DNA of 64,000 bases from Planctobacterium marinum. GTDB taxonomy: Bacteria; Pseudomonadota; Gammaproteobacteria; Enterobacterales; Alteromonadaceae. The notes beneath the pieces were generated by a model. The model did no database searches. It was given only the letters and a program-made list of their open reading frames with translations, and was not told the origin of the DNA. Of this stretch, positions 53,593 to 61,570 are shown piece after piece; the stretch's first letter is position 1; the number at the start of each line of letters is the position of its first letter. The stretch spans positions 1,488,001 through 1,552,000 of the forward strand of contig NZ_AP027272.1 in assembly GCF_036322805.1 (NCBI RefSeq), in the 5' to 3' direction. The translations under genes and the position numbers were made by a program.

Positions 53593-54009
53593 CTACTTGT
53601 TAAATTGGGCATCAAGGCTGAATTTTTTGGCGCCATTAATACTTAGTACCAGGAAGCCACCCGCCATAGACAGATTTTTAAAGAAGTTTAAAAATTCCGC
53701 CTGGTCAGCGATGTTATTGTGGAAAACCAAGGCTGAAGCGATGGAGAATACCGCTAAACCAAGGGCCACCAGGCGTGTTTGAAAGCCCAGGATAAGGGCA
53801 AGTGCGCCGCCAATTTCAGCGAAAATAACCAGTGGCAACAATCCGCCGGGCACGCCCATCGCTTCCATCCAACCAGCTGTGCCTTCATAAGCGCTGATTT
53901 TGTTGCTGCCTGCCAATAAGAACAGCGTACTTAATAAGACTCGTGCAATTACATCGATAATAGAAGCCAGGGTACCATTTTGATCAAAAGTTAAGATTTC
54001 AGTTTTCAT
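53593..54009 (-). CDS. DoxX family membrane protein
   Basis: The 138-residue protein has four membrane segments in the DoxX arrangement (ARVLLSTLFLLAGSNKISAY, LPLVIFAEIGGALALILGF, LVALGLAVFSIASALVFHNN, GGFLVLSINGAKKFSLD). DoxX proteins are subunits or relatives of thiosulfate:quinone oxidoreductase, but most members have no known role. A 17-bp sequence AACAGTCACTACYTGTT occurs twice around the stop codon. It is divergent from the AsmA-like gene. Confidence 0.88.
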   Translation of the reverse strand: MKTEILTFDQNGTLASIIDVIARVLLSTLFLLAGSNKISAYEGTAGWMEAMGVPGGLLPLVIFAEIGGALALILGFQTRLVALGLAVFSIASALVFHNNIADQAEFLNFFKNLSMAGGFLVLSINGAKKFSLDAQFNK

Positions 54010-54260
54010 GTTTGTATCCTCAGAAAGTTAGTAATTTGTTTCGACGGTGATAATAATAGTTCTATCTAATAATTTTAAAAGCGCAATAAATTGCCTTGAA
54101 TGTTCTAAAAAATAGAAATTATGAAGTGTTCGCTGTCAATTACTTGGAATCTTTGATTACCCGGTTTTCGATTTCGCCTAATTCCAATACACTGGCGTAT
54201 AAGGCGTTGAAATTGGTCTACAGTGTAGATATTCAAATTAATGACAATAGGGAGTTGCTA

Positions 54261-55028
54261 ATGAAAAAAGTCCTCATCGTTTTGCTTATCATCTTGATCG
54301 CCGCTGGTGGTTTTGTGTTTCTGGGGCTATCCGGTCTGGATGATCTGATCAAACAGCAGATTGAGACACAGGGAAGCAAGGTGACAAAAACCTCGGTGAC
54401 CGTGAGCAAAGTTGAAACCAAGTTAACGGAAGCCAAAATCACCATCGGTGGGTTGGGCATTGCCAATCCCGAAGGCTATTCAGTTGATGATGCTTTTAAA
54501 TTGAATACCGTGAGATTAGATCTGGGAACGTCCACCAGTGAGCCCTACGTCATTGAAGAGATACTGATTGATGCGCCAGAAGTACTGTACGAGCTAGGCA
54601 GTGCGGGTAAGGCTAACCTCATAACGCTTAAAGAAAATCTGCAAGCCTCATTACCGCAATCTGAAACCTCAGAGCCAACAGGCGAGGCTGCCAATCCACT
54701 TGTCAGCGTTAAGAAAATCAAGGTGCAAGCTGTTAAGCTGAAACTTAACTTACAAGCGCTCGATCTGGAGCAATTGCCAGACGACAAACGCCAGTTTGAG
54801 CTGACATTACCCACCTTCTATGCCGACGCCGTTGGTGTGCCGGATGGTATTCCAGCCGACCAGGTGGGCGCTGCAATTGTGGATGCTATGCTGGACAATC
54901 TAATCAAAGAGGGCAAACGCAAAGTGAAAGGGATTTTTGAAGACGAAGCCAAACAAAAGCTGGAAGAAGAAAAGCAAAAACTGGAAGAAAAAGCCAAAGA
55001 AAAACTGAAGGGGCTTTTGGGGGGCTAA
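54261..55028 (+). CDS. AsmA/DUF748-like membrane-anchored protein
   Basis: The 255-residue protein has an N-terminal membrane anchor (VLIVLLIILIAAGGFVFLGL), then the AsmA/DUF748-like start VTVSKVETKLTEAKITIGGL followed by GIANPEGYS, and a Lys/Glu-rich coiled coil at the C-terminus (residues 220-250). It should face the periplasm. The start is the ATG at 54261 with GGGAG seven bases upstream; the longer open frame has no support. AsmA-like proteins are involved in lipid transport or outer-membrane assembly, usually in much larger forms; this short version is of unknown function. Confidence 0.78.
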   Translation: MKKVLIVLLIILIAAGGFVFLGLSGLDDLIKQQIETQGSKVTKTSVTVSKVETKLTEAKITIGGLGIANPEGYSVDDAFKLNTVRLDLGTSTSEPYVIEEILIDAPEVLYELGSAGKANLITLKENLQASLPQSETSEPTGEAANPLVSVKKIKVQAVKLKLNLQALDLEQLPDDKRQFELTLPTFYADAVGVPDGIPADQVGAAIVDAMLDNLIKEGKRKVKGIFEDEAKQKLEEEKQKLEEKAKEKLKGLLGG

Positions 55029-55101
55029 CTAGAGTCTTTCTGGCTTAGCGGGTTAATTTGGCGTATTGGCATTCCCTTGCCAATACGCCGATTCACTATT
55101 T

Positions 55102-56181
55102 TCAAGCTTGTAATTCCGCTTTCAAAGTGTGAGCAAGACTGAAAATATCGATACTTTTGCCCAACTCAAATTGCATTAGCGCCAGCATGCCGTGCATCAG
55201 CAATAGTATTTGTTGATATGACTCGGGATTTTTCATCAGGGCTTGTTGAGCGGCTTGTAAGCCTTGTTCTTCGTAAGTCTGCAACAGTGCAATGGAGTAT
55301 TCTTCTGGTGTCTTGCTTCTCACTTTGGGGGTATAACCCAGCTCCTTTACCACCATTTCTGCCATCTTCCATACTGACCATGGGTTTTGACCAGTAATCA
55401 ACTTGCCATCTTGGCTGACTTTCTCCAGATATGTTTTACCGGGTTTAAAGTTTGCCCCTTGCTCCACCAGTTTATCTTCTAACAAAAATGGAAAGATTTC
55501 TTTGGCATCAGGGATAATTATCAGCTCTTCCTCATTGGTAAAACCGCTGACACTTTTATCGGTTAATAACCAGTCGCCGTTGTCCAACTTAACATTCACC
55601 AACGCCGCCGGGCCGTGACATACCGCACTGACAACTTTCCCGTCCTGGTACATTTGTTTGGTAATGCGCTGAATGTCTGGATTATCAGGAAAATCAAACA
55701 TGGTGCCTTTGCCGCCAACGTAATACACAGCTTCATAGTGCTCTGGGTCGATATCAGCCAATGGAATAGATTGGCTCAGTCGCTTTTGAATAGAGGCATC
55801 GTTTAAGAAGGCATAATCGTAAGCGCCCATATCTTCACCGTCCAACACTCGTGGCGGCTCACCACCAAGCGGGCTTGCAAACTCCACCTCAAAGCCATTG
55901 GCAACAAAGACATAATAGGCTCGCGCCAGTTCGGTATGTTCATAGCCTGTGTCTTTGTCGTCGCCCATCTTGTCAGTGCTGGTAAGTACCGCGAGTATCT
56001 TACCGCGGCTCTCTGGGATGTTTTCCATCACGTAAGGTAGGTCCTGTGTTTGGCTTTGTTTTAATACCTGAAAATGGGCTTTGTCTGGCAATAAGCTTTT
56101 TAACCAGCTTTTTCCACCGTGAAACAAGGCAGCACCAACCGTCACCAGGACAATCATTGAGATAAGGGTTTTCTTTAACAT
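55102..56181 (-). CDS. DJ-1/PfpI (Hsp31-like) family protein with membrane anchor
   Basis: The 359-residue protein has an N-terminal membrane segment or signal (residues 4-22), a class I glutamine-amidotransferase-like domain with nucleophile Cys 188 (SAVCHGPAALVNV), Glu 84 in TGYEHTELARAYY, FASPLGGEPP and a ~90-residue helical C-terminal extension (about 270-359). The core is closest to Hsp31/glyoxalase III-type proteins. The envelope anchor and the extension are unusual for the family. It is downstream of an esterase gene on the same strand. Confidence 0.85.
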   Translation of the reverse strand: MLKKTLISMIVLVTVGAALFHGGKSWLKSLLPDKAHFQVLKQSQTQDLPYVMENIPESRGKILAVLTSTDKMGDDKDTGYEHTELARAYYVFVANGFEVEFASPLGGEPPRVLDGEDMGAYDYAFLNDASIQKRLSQSIPLADIDPEHYEAVYYVGGKGTMFDFPDNPDIQRITKQMYQDGKVVSAVCHGPAALVNVKLDNGDWLLTDKSVSGFTNEEELIIIPDAKEIFPFLLEDKLVEQGANFKPGKTYLEKVSQDGKLITGQNPWSVWKMAEMVVKELGYTPKVRSKTPEEYSIALLQTYEEQGLQAAQQALMKNPESYQQILLLMHGMLALMQFELGKSIDIFSLAHTLKAELQA

Positions 56182-56269
56182 GTTTGACTCCCGAAACGAA
56201 AACGCTGTTAGCGTATCGGGAGCCGTGTGAAATGAGCGTGAAATAACCGGCGGGGGTAGTCGGCCCCTA

Positions 56270-57064
56270 TTATTTTTTTACCTCAGTATCGTAGACTTTG
56301 GCAATGCCATTAAAAAAGGTTAAATAATAATTACTGATATGACTTTGTTCTGCCATAACTTGAGAGGTCCAAATCAAGTTTTCTGGTGTACTCTCTGCTA
56401 ATAGTTTTGAGAAACGCTGAAAAGCAGAAAATTCGGGTTCACCTTCTTCATGTTGCGCGGCTATGGTCAGGTAAAGGTATGTTTGTTTTTGGAGCTTATG
56501 TTCTGATAACTGACTATAAATGCGCTTTGCGTCACCCTGTAAAGGGGGACTGGCGGCAATTACTCTTGAAAAGTGCTGTGGTTGGGTCGCTATTAAATCT
56601 AGTGCAAAGAATCCAGCCAGTGAGTGGCCATAGAGTATTGCACTGTCGCTGGCTCGGTAGTTCTCTGTTATATAACTACGCAGTTCACTGGTAATGAAAT
56701 GGCGAAATGCTACTCGATTGTGAAACAGATCTTGCTCTCTCGCGCCATCTTCTTCTTTATTATTAATGGCGACAATAATCATTTCCGGGATATTGTTCAG
56801 CTCCTGATGCAAGCGGGTGGCTAGAATGGCATGGGGTAAATGTCGCTCGCCATCTAACAAATAGAGTGTTGCATAATCTTTATTCGTGCTCTGATAGCTC
56901 TTGGGAAGATAAACCGTGATACTCCTGTCTTGCGCAAGTTTCTCAGAGGGAACGACAAACTGTTTTACTTCGGCAATGTTAAGTTGCGTTACTTTTTCTG
57001 TTTGAGCAAGCACAGATGTTGATATCAGACAGGTTAAAAAAAGAACGTGTAGACAGTTGAGCAT
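56270..57064 (-). CDS. Secreted alpha/beta-hydrolase, esterase D/IroE type
   Basis: The 264-residue protein has a signal peptide (cleavage after VLA, residue 20) and the PF00756 esterase fold: SITVYLPKSYQ, YLLDGERHLPHA, nucleophile Ser 148 in LYGHSLAGFFALDL and a probable catalytic His in EQSHISNYY. Relatives include IroE and Fes, which hydrolyse siderophore esters, as well as general acyl esterases. No siderophore genes are nearby, so the substrate is open. It precedes the DJ-1-like gene by 88 bp. Confidence 0.87.
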   Translation of the reverse strand: MLNCLHVLFLTCLISTSVLAQTEKVTQLNIAEVKQFVVPSEKLAQDRSITVYLPKSYQSTNKDYATLYLLDGERHLPHAILATRLHQELNNIPEMIIVAINNKEEDGAREQDLFHNRVAFRHFITSELRSYITENYRASDSAILYGHSLAGFFALDLIATQPQHFSRVIAASPPLQGDAKRIYSQLSEHKLQKQTYLYLTIAAQHEEGEPEFSAFQRFSKLLAESTPENLIWTSQVMAEQSHISNYYLTFFNGIAKVYDTEVKK

Positions 57065-57225
57065 ATAGGTTTGTTTCCCGATAGTAGTTAGATAGTGGGC
57101 AATTGAATCGGGGTTATATCACTGGCTAATGTAAAATAAATACCACATCGGTTAAGATGTTGTTTTTTTCAGACAAAAGACAGATTTTAGTGTGAACACC
57201 AAAAGCAATTCTGGTGTTAGTTACA

Positions 57226-57253
57226 CAAAAAAGGCAGCCATTTTAGCTGCCTT
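57226..57253 (-). terminator. Rho-independent terminator of the rbsK-nucleoside hydrolase operon
   Basis: On the minus strand AAGGCAGC-TAAAATG-GCTGCCTT is followed by six T. It lies 24 bp after the nucleoside hydrolase stop. Confidence 0.9.
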
Positions 57254-57276
57254 GATTATGTTCTATTGCTTATCGA

Positions 57277-58227
57277 TTAAAGCGCGTATGTGTCCATAAA
57301 CAGCTTTTTGATGCGCTCTTCATCGACTTTCAATGCGGCTTGCATCACCGGGGCGTCTTCCCATTGGGGTGACATCATCTTATCCAGTGGAGCAAAGGTT
57401 GTTTGTCCGTAGCATAGCGGATCAGTAGCTACGCGGAACTTACCTTGCTTCATATCAAATAGGGTAGGGTCAATCACGTAGGCCAAAGCCATTGCATCGT
57501 GGAAATAACAGACTTCTTCGTCGGAATTCTGGAATACTTCTGAGTAGAATTTTGCGTAAAACTGTGCAGCTTGATGAACGAAGCCACCCAGCTTAGGGTT
57601 CACCTCCGCCAGTTTGCCCAAATATTCCTGGTTGTAAGAAACCGCATAGGTAACATCAAGGCCAATCATGGTCAGTGGCCAATCCGCTGAAAAAACGATA
57701 TCTGCCGCGTGCGGATCATTCCAGATATTCGCCTCTGCTACAGGGGTGACATTACCAGGTACTTGCGCAGCACCGCCCATGATCACCACACCTTTTAATA
57801 GCTTGGTTATCTCAGGCTCCATCTTCAGCACCATGGCTAAATTAGTGAGTGGACCAATTGCCACCAGGGTAACTTCTCCGGGATATTGCTTAGCGGTGTC
57901 GATAATAAATTGCGCTGAACTGCGTGGGTCTATAGGTTTATCAGAAAGTTTTGGGTGAATATTGCCAAAACCATCGTCACCATGCACAAAGTGAGCGTAG
58001 CCTGATTCAGGACCCACCCAAGGTAATCCCAACCCTTCGCAAACAGGGATATCTTTTTCCGCAATATCACAAAGGGTAACTGCATTGCGAGCAGCCATCT
58101 TGACTGGCACATTACCAAATACCGAAGTGAGACCCAATACGTCTAGATCAGGTGACTGAAACGCGAAAAAGATGGCCATTGCGTCGTCGATACCCGGATC
58201 GGTATCAATGATAATTTTTTCTGCCAT
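57277..58227 (-). CDS. Inosine-uridine-type nucleoside hydrolase
   Basis: The 316-residue enzyme hydrolyses nucleosides to base and ribose. It starts with the family's calcium site IIIDTDPGIDDAMAIF (residues 6-21) and contains VAIGPLTNLAMVL, VIMGGAAQVPGNVTPVAEAN and FHDAMALAYVIDPTLF with the terminal Asp ligand. It resembles RihA/RihB-type enzymes; base preference cannot be read. It follows ribokinase by 28 bp, so the two form an operon that would release and phosphorylate ribose. No nucleoside transporter gene is adjacent. Confidence 0.94.
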   Translation of the reverse strand: MAEKIIIDTDPGIDDAMAIFFAFQSPDLDVLGLTSVFGNVPVKMAARNAVTLCDIAEKDIPVCEGLGLPWVGPESGYAHFVHGDDGFGNIHPKLSDKPIDPRSSAQFIIDTAKQYPGEVTLVAIGPLTNLAMVLKMEPEITKLLKGVVIMGGAAQVPGNVTPVAEANIWNDPHAADIVFSADWPLTMIGLDVTYAVSYNQEYLGKLAEVNPKLGGFVHQAAQFYAKFYSEVFQNSDEEVCYFHDAMALAYVIDPTLFDMKQGKFRVATDPLCYGQTTFAPLDKMMSPQWEDAPVMQAALKVDEERIKKLFMDTYAL

Positions 58228-58255
58228 GTTGATTCCTTGTGTTTACGTAAAATAA

Positions 58256-59149
58256 TTACCCTTGTTCGGCCAAAAACGCTTCGACTTCTTCAAGGGTAGG
58301 AATGGATTGTGCGGCACCCACTCGGGTAACAGCAACAGCAGATGCAGCACAGGCCTTACGGATGCACTGTGCAGGCTCAGACTCTTGCATGTAGCCCGCT
58401 AAAAAGTAACCAATAAAGGTGTCGCCAGCGGCAGTAGTATCTACCGCCTGTACTGAAAATGCTTCGGCAAAGGTATTGCCAGCATTTGTAATGAGTTTGG
58501 CGCCCTTGGCACCTAAGGTAATGATAACTGCAGTGTCAGGCAGCTCTTGTTTAAACCAGCCTTCCATCGCTTCAAGTTCATCGGTACCGGTTAGCGCTTC
58601 GGCTTCCACCTCATTAACAATCAGCAGATCAATTTTGTGCAACGGCAAGCTCTTTACCGACTCTGTCATTGGGGCGGGATTAAAAGCCACCTTGAGTTTT
58701 TGCTCATTAGCTTGTTCGATAACTTCAGCAATGGCATTAGTTTCGTTTTGCATCAATACCCAGTCGCCCGGTGACGCACCGTCTAATGCCTGGCGGATAA
58801 GGTCATCCGATAATTCGTGATTGGCGCCAGCAAACAAGATGATGGAGTTTTCACCGGAATCGGCCACCTGAATAATGGCATGCCCGCTGGGTGTTTCTGT
58901 GCCTCTGACATATTTGCAGTCAACGCCAGCTCTAATGAGAGACTGCTTCATGGAAAAGTCCGATTCATTGATTAAGCCGACATGTTTTATGTCCGTACCT
59001 GCTTTAGCCAGTGCGATAGACTGGTTGGCGCCTTTGCCACCTAGCAGTTTTTGATATTGTTTGGATGCCAGTGTCTCGCCTGGCTGCACAAAATGCTCTA
59101 CCTGATACACGTGATCAATATTAATAGAGCCGAAATTGATTATCGCCAT
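58256..59149 (-). CDS. rbsK: Ribokinase
   Basis: RbsK phosphorylates ribose to ribose 5-phosphate. The 297-residue PfkB-family kinase has INFGSINIDHVYQVEHF, the first signature GGKGANQSIALAKAG, and the second signature with the catalytic Asp in VDTTAAGDTFIGYFLAGY. The ATG at 59149 (MAIINFGSIN) is chosen over an ATG six codons upstream because the family starts here; the open frame extends further. It is the first gene of an operon with nucleoside hydrolase, divergent from the pirin gene, and a palindrome lies in between. Confidence 0.94.
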   Translation of the reverse strand: MAIINFGSINIDHVYQVEHFVQPGETLASKQYQKLLGGKGANQSIALAKAGTDIKHVGLINESDFSMKQSLIRAGVDCKYVRGTETPSGHAIIQVADSGENSIILFAGANHELSDDLIRQALDGASPGDWVLMQNETNAIAEVIEQANEQKLKVAFNPAPMTESVKSLPLHKIDLLIVNEVEAEALTGTDELEAMEGWFKQELPDTAVIITLGAKGAKLITNAGNTFAEAFSVQAVDTTAAGDTFIGYFLAGYMQESEPAQCIRKACAASAVAVTRVGAAQSIPTLEEVEAFLAEQG

Positions 59150-59239
59150 AGATTGTTCTTCACTCATTATTACGATTACTAACTGTAGAACATTTACTGC
59201 TTTTGAACTACGACAATTTCCCTTATTTTGCTCAAAACC

Positions 59240-59253
59240 TGACCATTTGGTCA
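59240..59253. promoter_or_regulatory. 14-bp palindrome between rbsK and pirin genes
   Basis: TGACCA-TT-TGGTCA is a perfect inverted repeat in the ~235-bp divergent gap, 91 bp from the rbsK start and 131 bp from the pirin start. It looks like a dimeric regulator's operator. It lacks the central CG of LacI-type sites. No regulator gene lies next to it. Confidence 0.5.
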
Positions 59254-59384
59254 AAATAAATTGTTCGTATGTTTCTTTTTTCTATTTATTAGAATTATAT
59301 GACCGAATTAATGTGATTTTATTTCGTTAATCAAGAACGGATAATGGGTTCATCAAATACAAAAATTGAATCAGGAGAATTATT

Positions 59385-60074
59385 ATGATGACTTATCGTC
59401 CCGCACAAGAAAGAGGTCAGGCAAACTTTGGTTGGCTGCAAAGCTATCACTCCTTTTCGTTTGGCAGTTATTACGATCCTAACCATACAGGACATGGCAA
59501 GTTGCTGGTGATTAATGACGATTATGTCGAGCCAGGTCAGGGTTTTGGTACTCATCCCCACCGCAACATGGAAATTCTGAGTTATGTGATGGAGGGCACT
59601 ATTGCCCACAAGGATTCCGAGGGCAATGAATATCATGTACCTGCGGGAGACTTCCAATTAATGTCCGCTGGCAGTGGTATTACCCACAGTGAATTTAATC
59701 CATCGAAATCAGAAGCGTTGAAGTTTTTGCAAATCTGGATCACGCCAGATGTAACAGGCACTAAGCCGGGTTATCAGCAAAAGGCATTTAATCAATCGGG
59801 TCATACCCAATTGATTTTGTCACCTGATGGTGCCGATGGCAGTTTGGTGATCAAACAACAGGCTTGGTTAACCCGAGTGCGATTATCTCAAGGCGAGTCG
59901 TTAGATTTCACCTTGAATCGAACGCAGAACAGTTACGTGCAACTGGTTAGAGGCGAAGTCGTAATTAACGGGCAAACAATGCATCCCGGAGATGGTTTAA
60001 AGCTGCGTGACGAAAAGGATATTCAGGTATTGGCTAATTCAGATGATGTGGAGTTTCTGCTATTTGAGGTATAG
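59385..60074 (+). CDS. Pirin family protein (YhhW type)
   Basis: The 229-residue bicupin has the pirin metal site in its N-terminal domain: THPHRNMEILSYVMEG with two His, and SGITHSEFNPSKSE with His and Glu. E. coli YhhW of this kind has quercetinase activity in vitro. CAGGAG precedes the start; the second of two ATG codons is also possible. It is divergent from rbsK and convergent with the 6S RNA gene, with a shared terminator. Confidence 0.93.
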   Translation: MMTYRPAQERGQANFGWLQSYHSFSFGSYYDPNHTGHGKLLVINDDYVEPGQGFGTHPHRNMEILSYVMEGTIAHKDSEGNEYHVPAGDFQLMSAGSGITHSEFNPSKSEALKFLQIWITPDVTGTKPGYQQKAFNQSGHTQLILSPDGADGSLVIKQQAWLTRVRLSQGESLDFTLNRTQNSYVQLVRGEVVINGQTMHPGDGLKLRDEKDIQVLANSDDVEFLLFEV

Positions 60075-60099
60075 ATCTTACGTTAGCTGAAAAACCTAT

Positions 60100-60117
60100 G
60101 TTGGACTGAAGTCCAAC
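60100..60117 (+). terminator. Hairpin after the pirin gene
   Basis: GTTGGAC-TGAA-GTCCAAC, a seven-bp stem with a tetraloop, 26 bp after the pirin stop. No T run follows; it may be a small intergenic repeat rather than a terminator. Confidence 0.4.
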
Positions 60118-60168
60118 CCACATGAGCCAGCATTTCATGCGAATAATTTTATGTGTACGCAGAAAAGC

Positions 60169-60194
60169 AAAAGAGCGGAATATTCCGCTCTTTT
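60169..60194. terminator. Bidirectional terminator shared by 6S RNA and the pirin gene
   Basis: AAAAGAGCGGAAT-ATTCCGCTCTTTT is a perfect 26-bp palindrome with T runs on both strands. It directly follows the 6S RNA 3' end on the minus strand. Confidence 0.9.
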
Positions 60195-60197
60195 TCA

Positions 60198-60370
60198 TTC
60201 CCAAAATGTCGTCGTTCAGGGGTACCCAGAACCGTATAGTTCAGGGCGGAAGCATCGTTGCTACCGTAGGCTTCATGGTACTAGCCAGGCTTGCTCAATA
60301 GTAACAAAGTCAACTTCCTTAGATGTTAGCATCGGCTCGGGACATAACTGAACTAACAAACATCTCAGGA
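60198..60370 (-). ncRNA. ssrS: 6S RNA
   Basis: 6S RNA binds sigma-70 RNA polymerase in stationary phase. Read on the minus strand, the ~173-nt segment follows the gammaproteobacterial pattern: 5' CTCCTGAGATGTT, then CCCGAGCCGATG (compare CCCUGAGCCGAUA in E. coli), a central part with GAGCAAGCC and GAAGCCTACGGTAG, and a closing 3' arm CTGAACGACGACATTTTGGG that pairs with the 5' arm GATGTTTGTTAGTTCAG. It lies directly downstream of zapA in the same direction, its conserved place. A promoter and a strong terminator flank it. Ends are approximate. Confidence 0.88.
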
Positions 60371-60376
60371 GTTTTT

Positions 60377-60405
60377 AGTTTAAAAGGAAATGGCGCGTTT
60401 TACAA
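60377..60405 (-). promoter_or_regulatory. Putative sigma-70 promoter of 6S RNA
   Basis: On the minus strand TTGTAA (-35, 60400-60405) and TAAACT (-10, 60377-60382) are separated by 17 bases and end about seven bases before the deduced 6S 5' end. It lies between the zapA stop and ssrS. Confidence 0.6.
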
Positions 60406-60450
60406 AGGGGTTTGGGTTTGTTTGCGCAGTTTTCGTGCAAGCAATTGTAA

Positions 60451-60816
60451 CTAAGGCCGTTTTTCTTTGAGGAATTGTGAAGCTTTGCTGGCGGCATCGG
60501 CAATCGCTGAGCCACCTGTGCGTTTGTTCAACTCTTTTTGGGGGGGATTTACCATGGCAGCAGCCTGACTTTCCGCTAAATGTTTAGCCGCTGCTTTGTC
60601 TTTTTCCTGCTGTTCTACAATGGAACGGCATAAATTTAACGCGGTCATCATAATGATGTCTTCGCGGTTAGTGAGCCCGGAGCCTTTTTTGGTAGCCTGC
60701 AGTTGCTGGTTTAACAAGTCTTCAGTTTGCTTCAGAACGGTTTCTTCACCCGATGGACAGCGCACCTTGTACTGGCGCCCAAAGAGGTTAATAAACTGCG
60801 TTTTGGATACTGTCAT
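60451..60816 (-). CDS. zapA: Cell division protein ZapA
   Basis: ZapA binds FtsZ and bundles protofilaments at the division site. The 121-residue protein has the N-terminal ZapA domain (INLFGRQYKVRCPSGEE, then LTNREDIIMMTALNLCRSIV) and a C-terminal helical coiled coil with a low-complexity tail somewhat longer than in E. coli (109 residues). It is divergent from ygfB and lies just upstream of ssrS, as in E. coli. Confidence 0.95.
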   Translation of the reverse strand: MTVSKTQFINLFGRQYKVRCPSGEETVLKQTEDLLNQQLQATKKGSGLTNREDIIMMTALNLCRSIVEQQEKDKAAAKHLAESQAAAMVNPPQKELNKRTGGSAIADAASKASQFLKEKRP

Positions 60817-60991
60817 TGTTATTGTTCTGCCCGGAAAACCGTTTGTTTTTTAGATCTTGTTAATTTGATTGTGGATTATCGCATTAGTCTTTGCAACCTA
60901 ATCAATTTACCACTTATTTCAAACACTATATGCGTTATGAAATCGCAATTTTCAATGGTAGGATATAAGCAAATAACGAAGTGGATTTGTT

Positions 60992-61561
60992 TTGTCAGAC
61001 AAAGAGTTAAGTTTTGAACAAATAGCCAATGAATTGTTGGCTAATAAAGTGAGCAGTGATCCGGCTGAATTACACGGCATTTTGTGTGGCATGGTATCTG
61101 GTGGAATGAGTCTGGATAACCAGGACTGGATCAATAGTCTGTCGGATTTCATCAATACTGGCGAAAAATTTCCTGCCGAAATAGAAACCCTGATCTTTCA
61201 GGTGTTCGAAGCCTCTTGCACGCAATTGTTGGACGGCGAGTTTTCTTTTCAGTTGTTGTTACCCGAAGATGCTGCCCCCATTAGCGAACGAGCACAGAGC
61301 TTGATCTCGTGGGTGCAGGGTTTCTTATTGGGATTTGGCGTGCAACAGGAAGGGCAACATAGCTTGTCTGACGAAGTTAAAGAGGCCTTAAGCGACTTTG
61401 CTGAAATCGCTCGTATGGAAAGTGATATGCCAGAGTCGGAAGAGTCAGAACAAGCACTATTCGAAGTGGAAGAATATGTGCGCATCTCAGCTATGCTGTG
61501 TTTTGGCGAATTGGGCAAAACCGGTGAAACCGACCTCTCTTCCTTTAGAACCATTCATTAA
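60992..61561 (+). CDS. ygfB: YgfB/UPF0149 family protein
   Basis: The 189-residue cytoplasmic protein has the all-helical UPF0149 pattern: ELHGILCGMVSGG near residues 26-38, SLISWVQGFLLGFGVQQ near 103-119 and EEYVRISAMLCF near the C-terminus. The family is of unknown biochemical function; the Pseudomonas homologue affects beta-lactamase regulation. The start is a TTG at 60992 with AAGTGGA upstream. It heads the ygfB-pepP-ubiH run with 9 bp to pepP. Confidence 0.93.
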   Translation: MSDKELSFEQIANELLANKVSSDPAELHGILCGMVSGGMSLDNQDWINSLSDFINTGEKFPAEIETLIFQVFEASCTQLLDGEFSFQLLLPEDAAPISERAQSLISWVQGFLLGFGVQQEGQHSLSDEVKEALSDFAEIARMESDMPESEESEQALFEVEEYVRISAMLCFGELGKTGETDLSSFRTIH

Positions 61562-61570
61562 TACGCTGTT

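Noticed and set aside
54103-54117. TTCTA-AAAAA-TAGAA as an operator between the DoxX and AsmA-like genes
   Set aside because: Five-base arms in an A/T-rich gap are expected by chance, and no regulator gene is adjacent.
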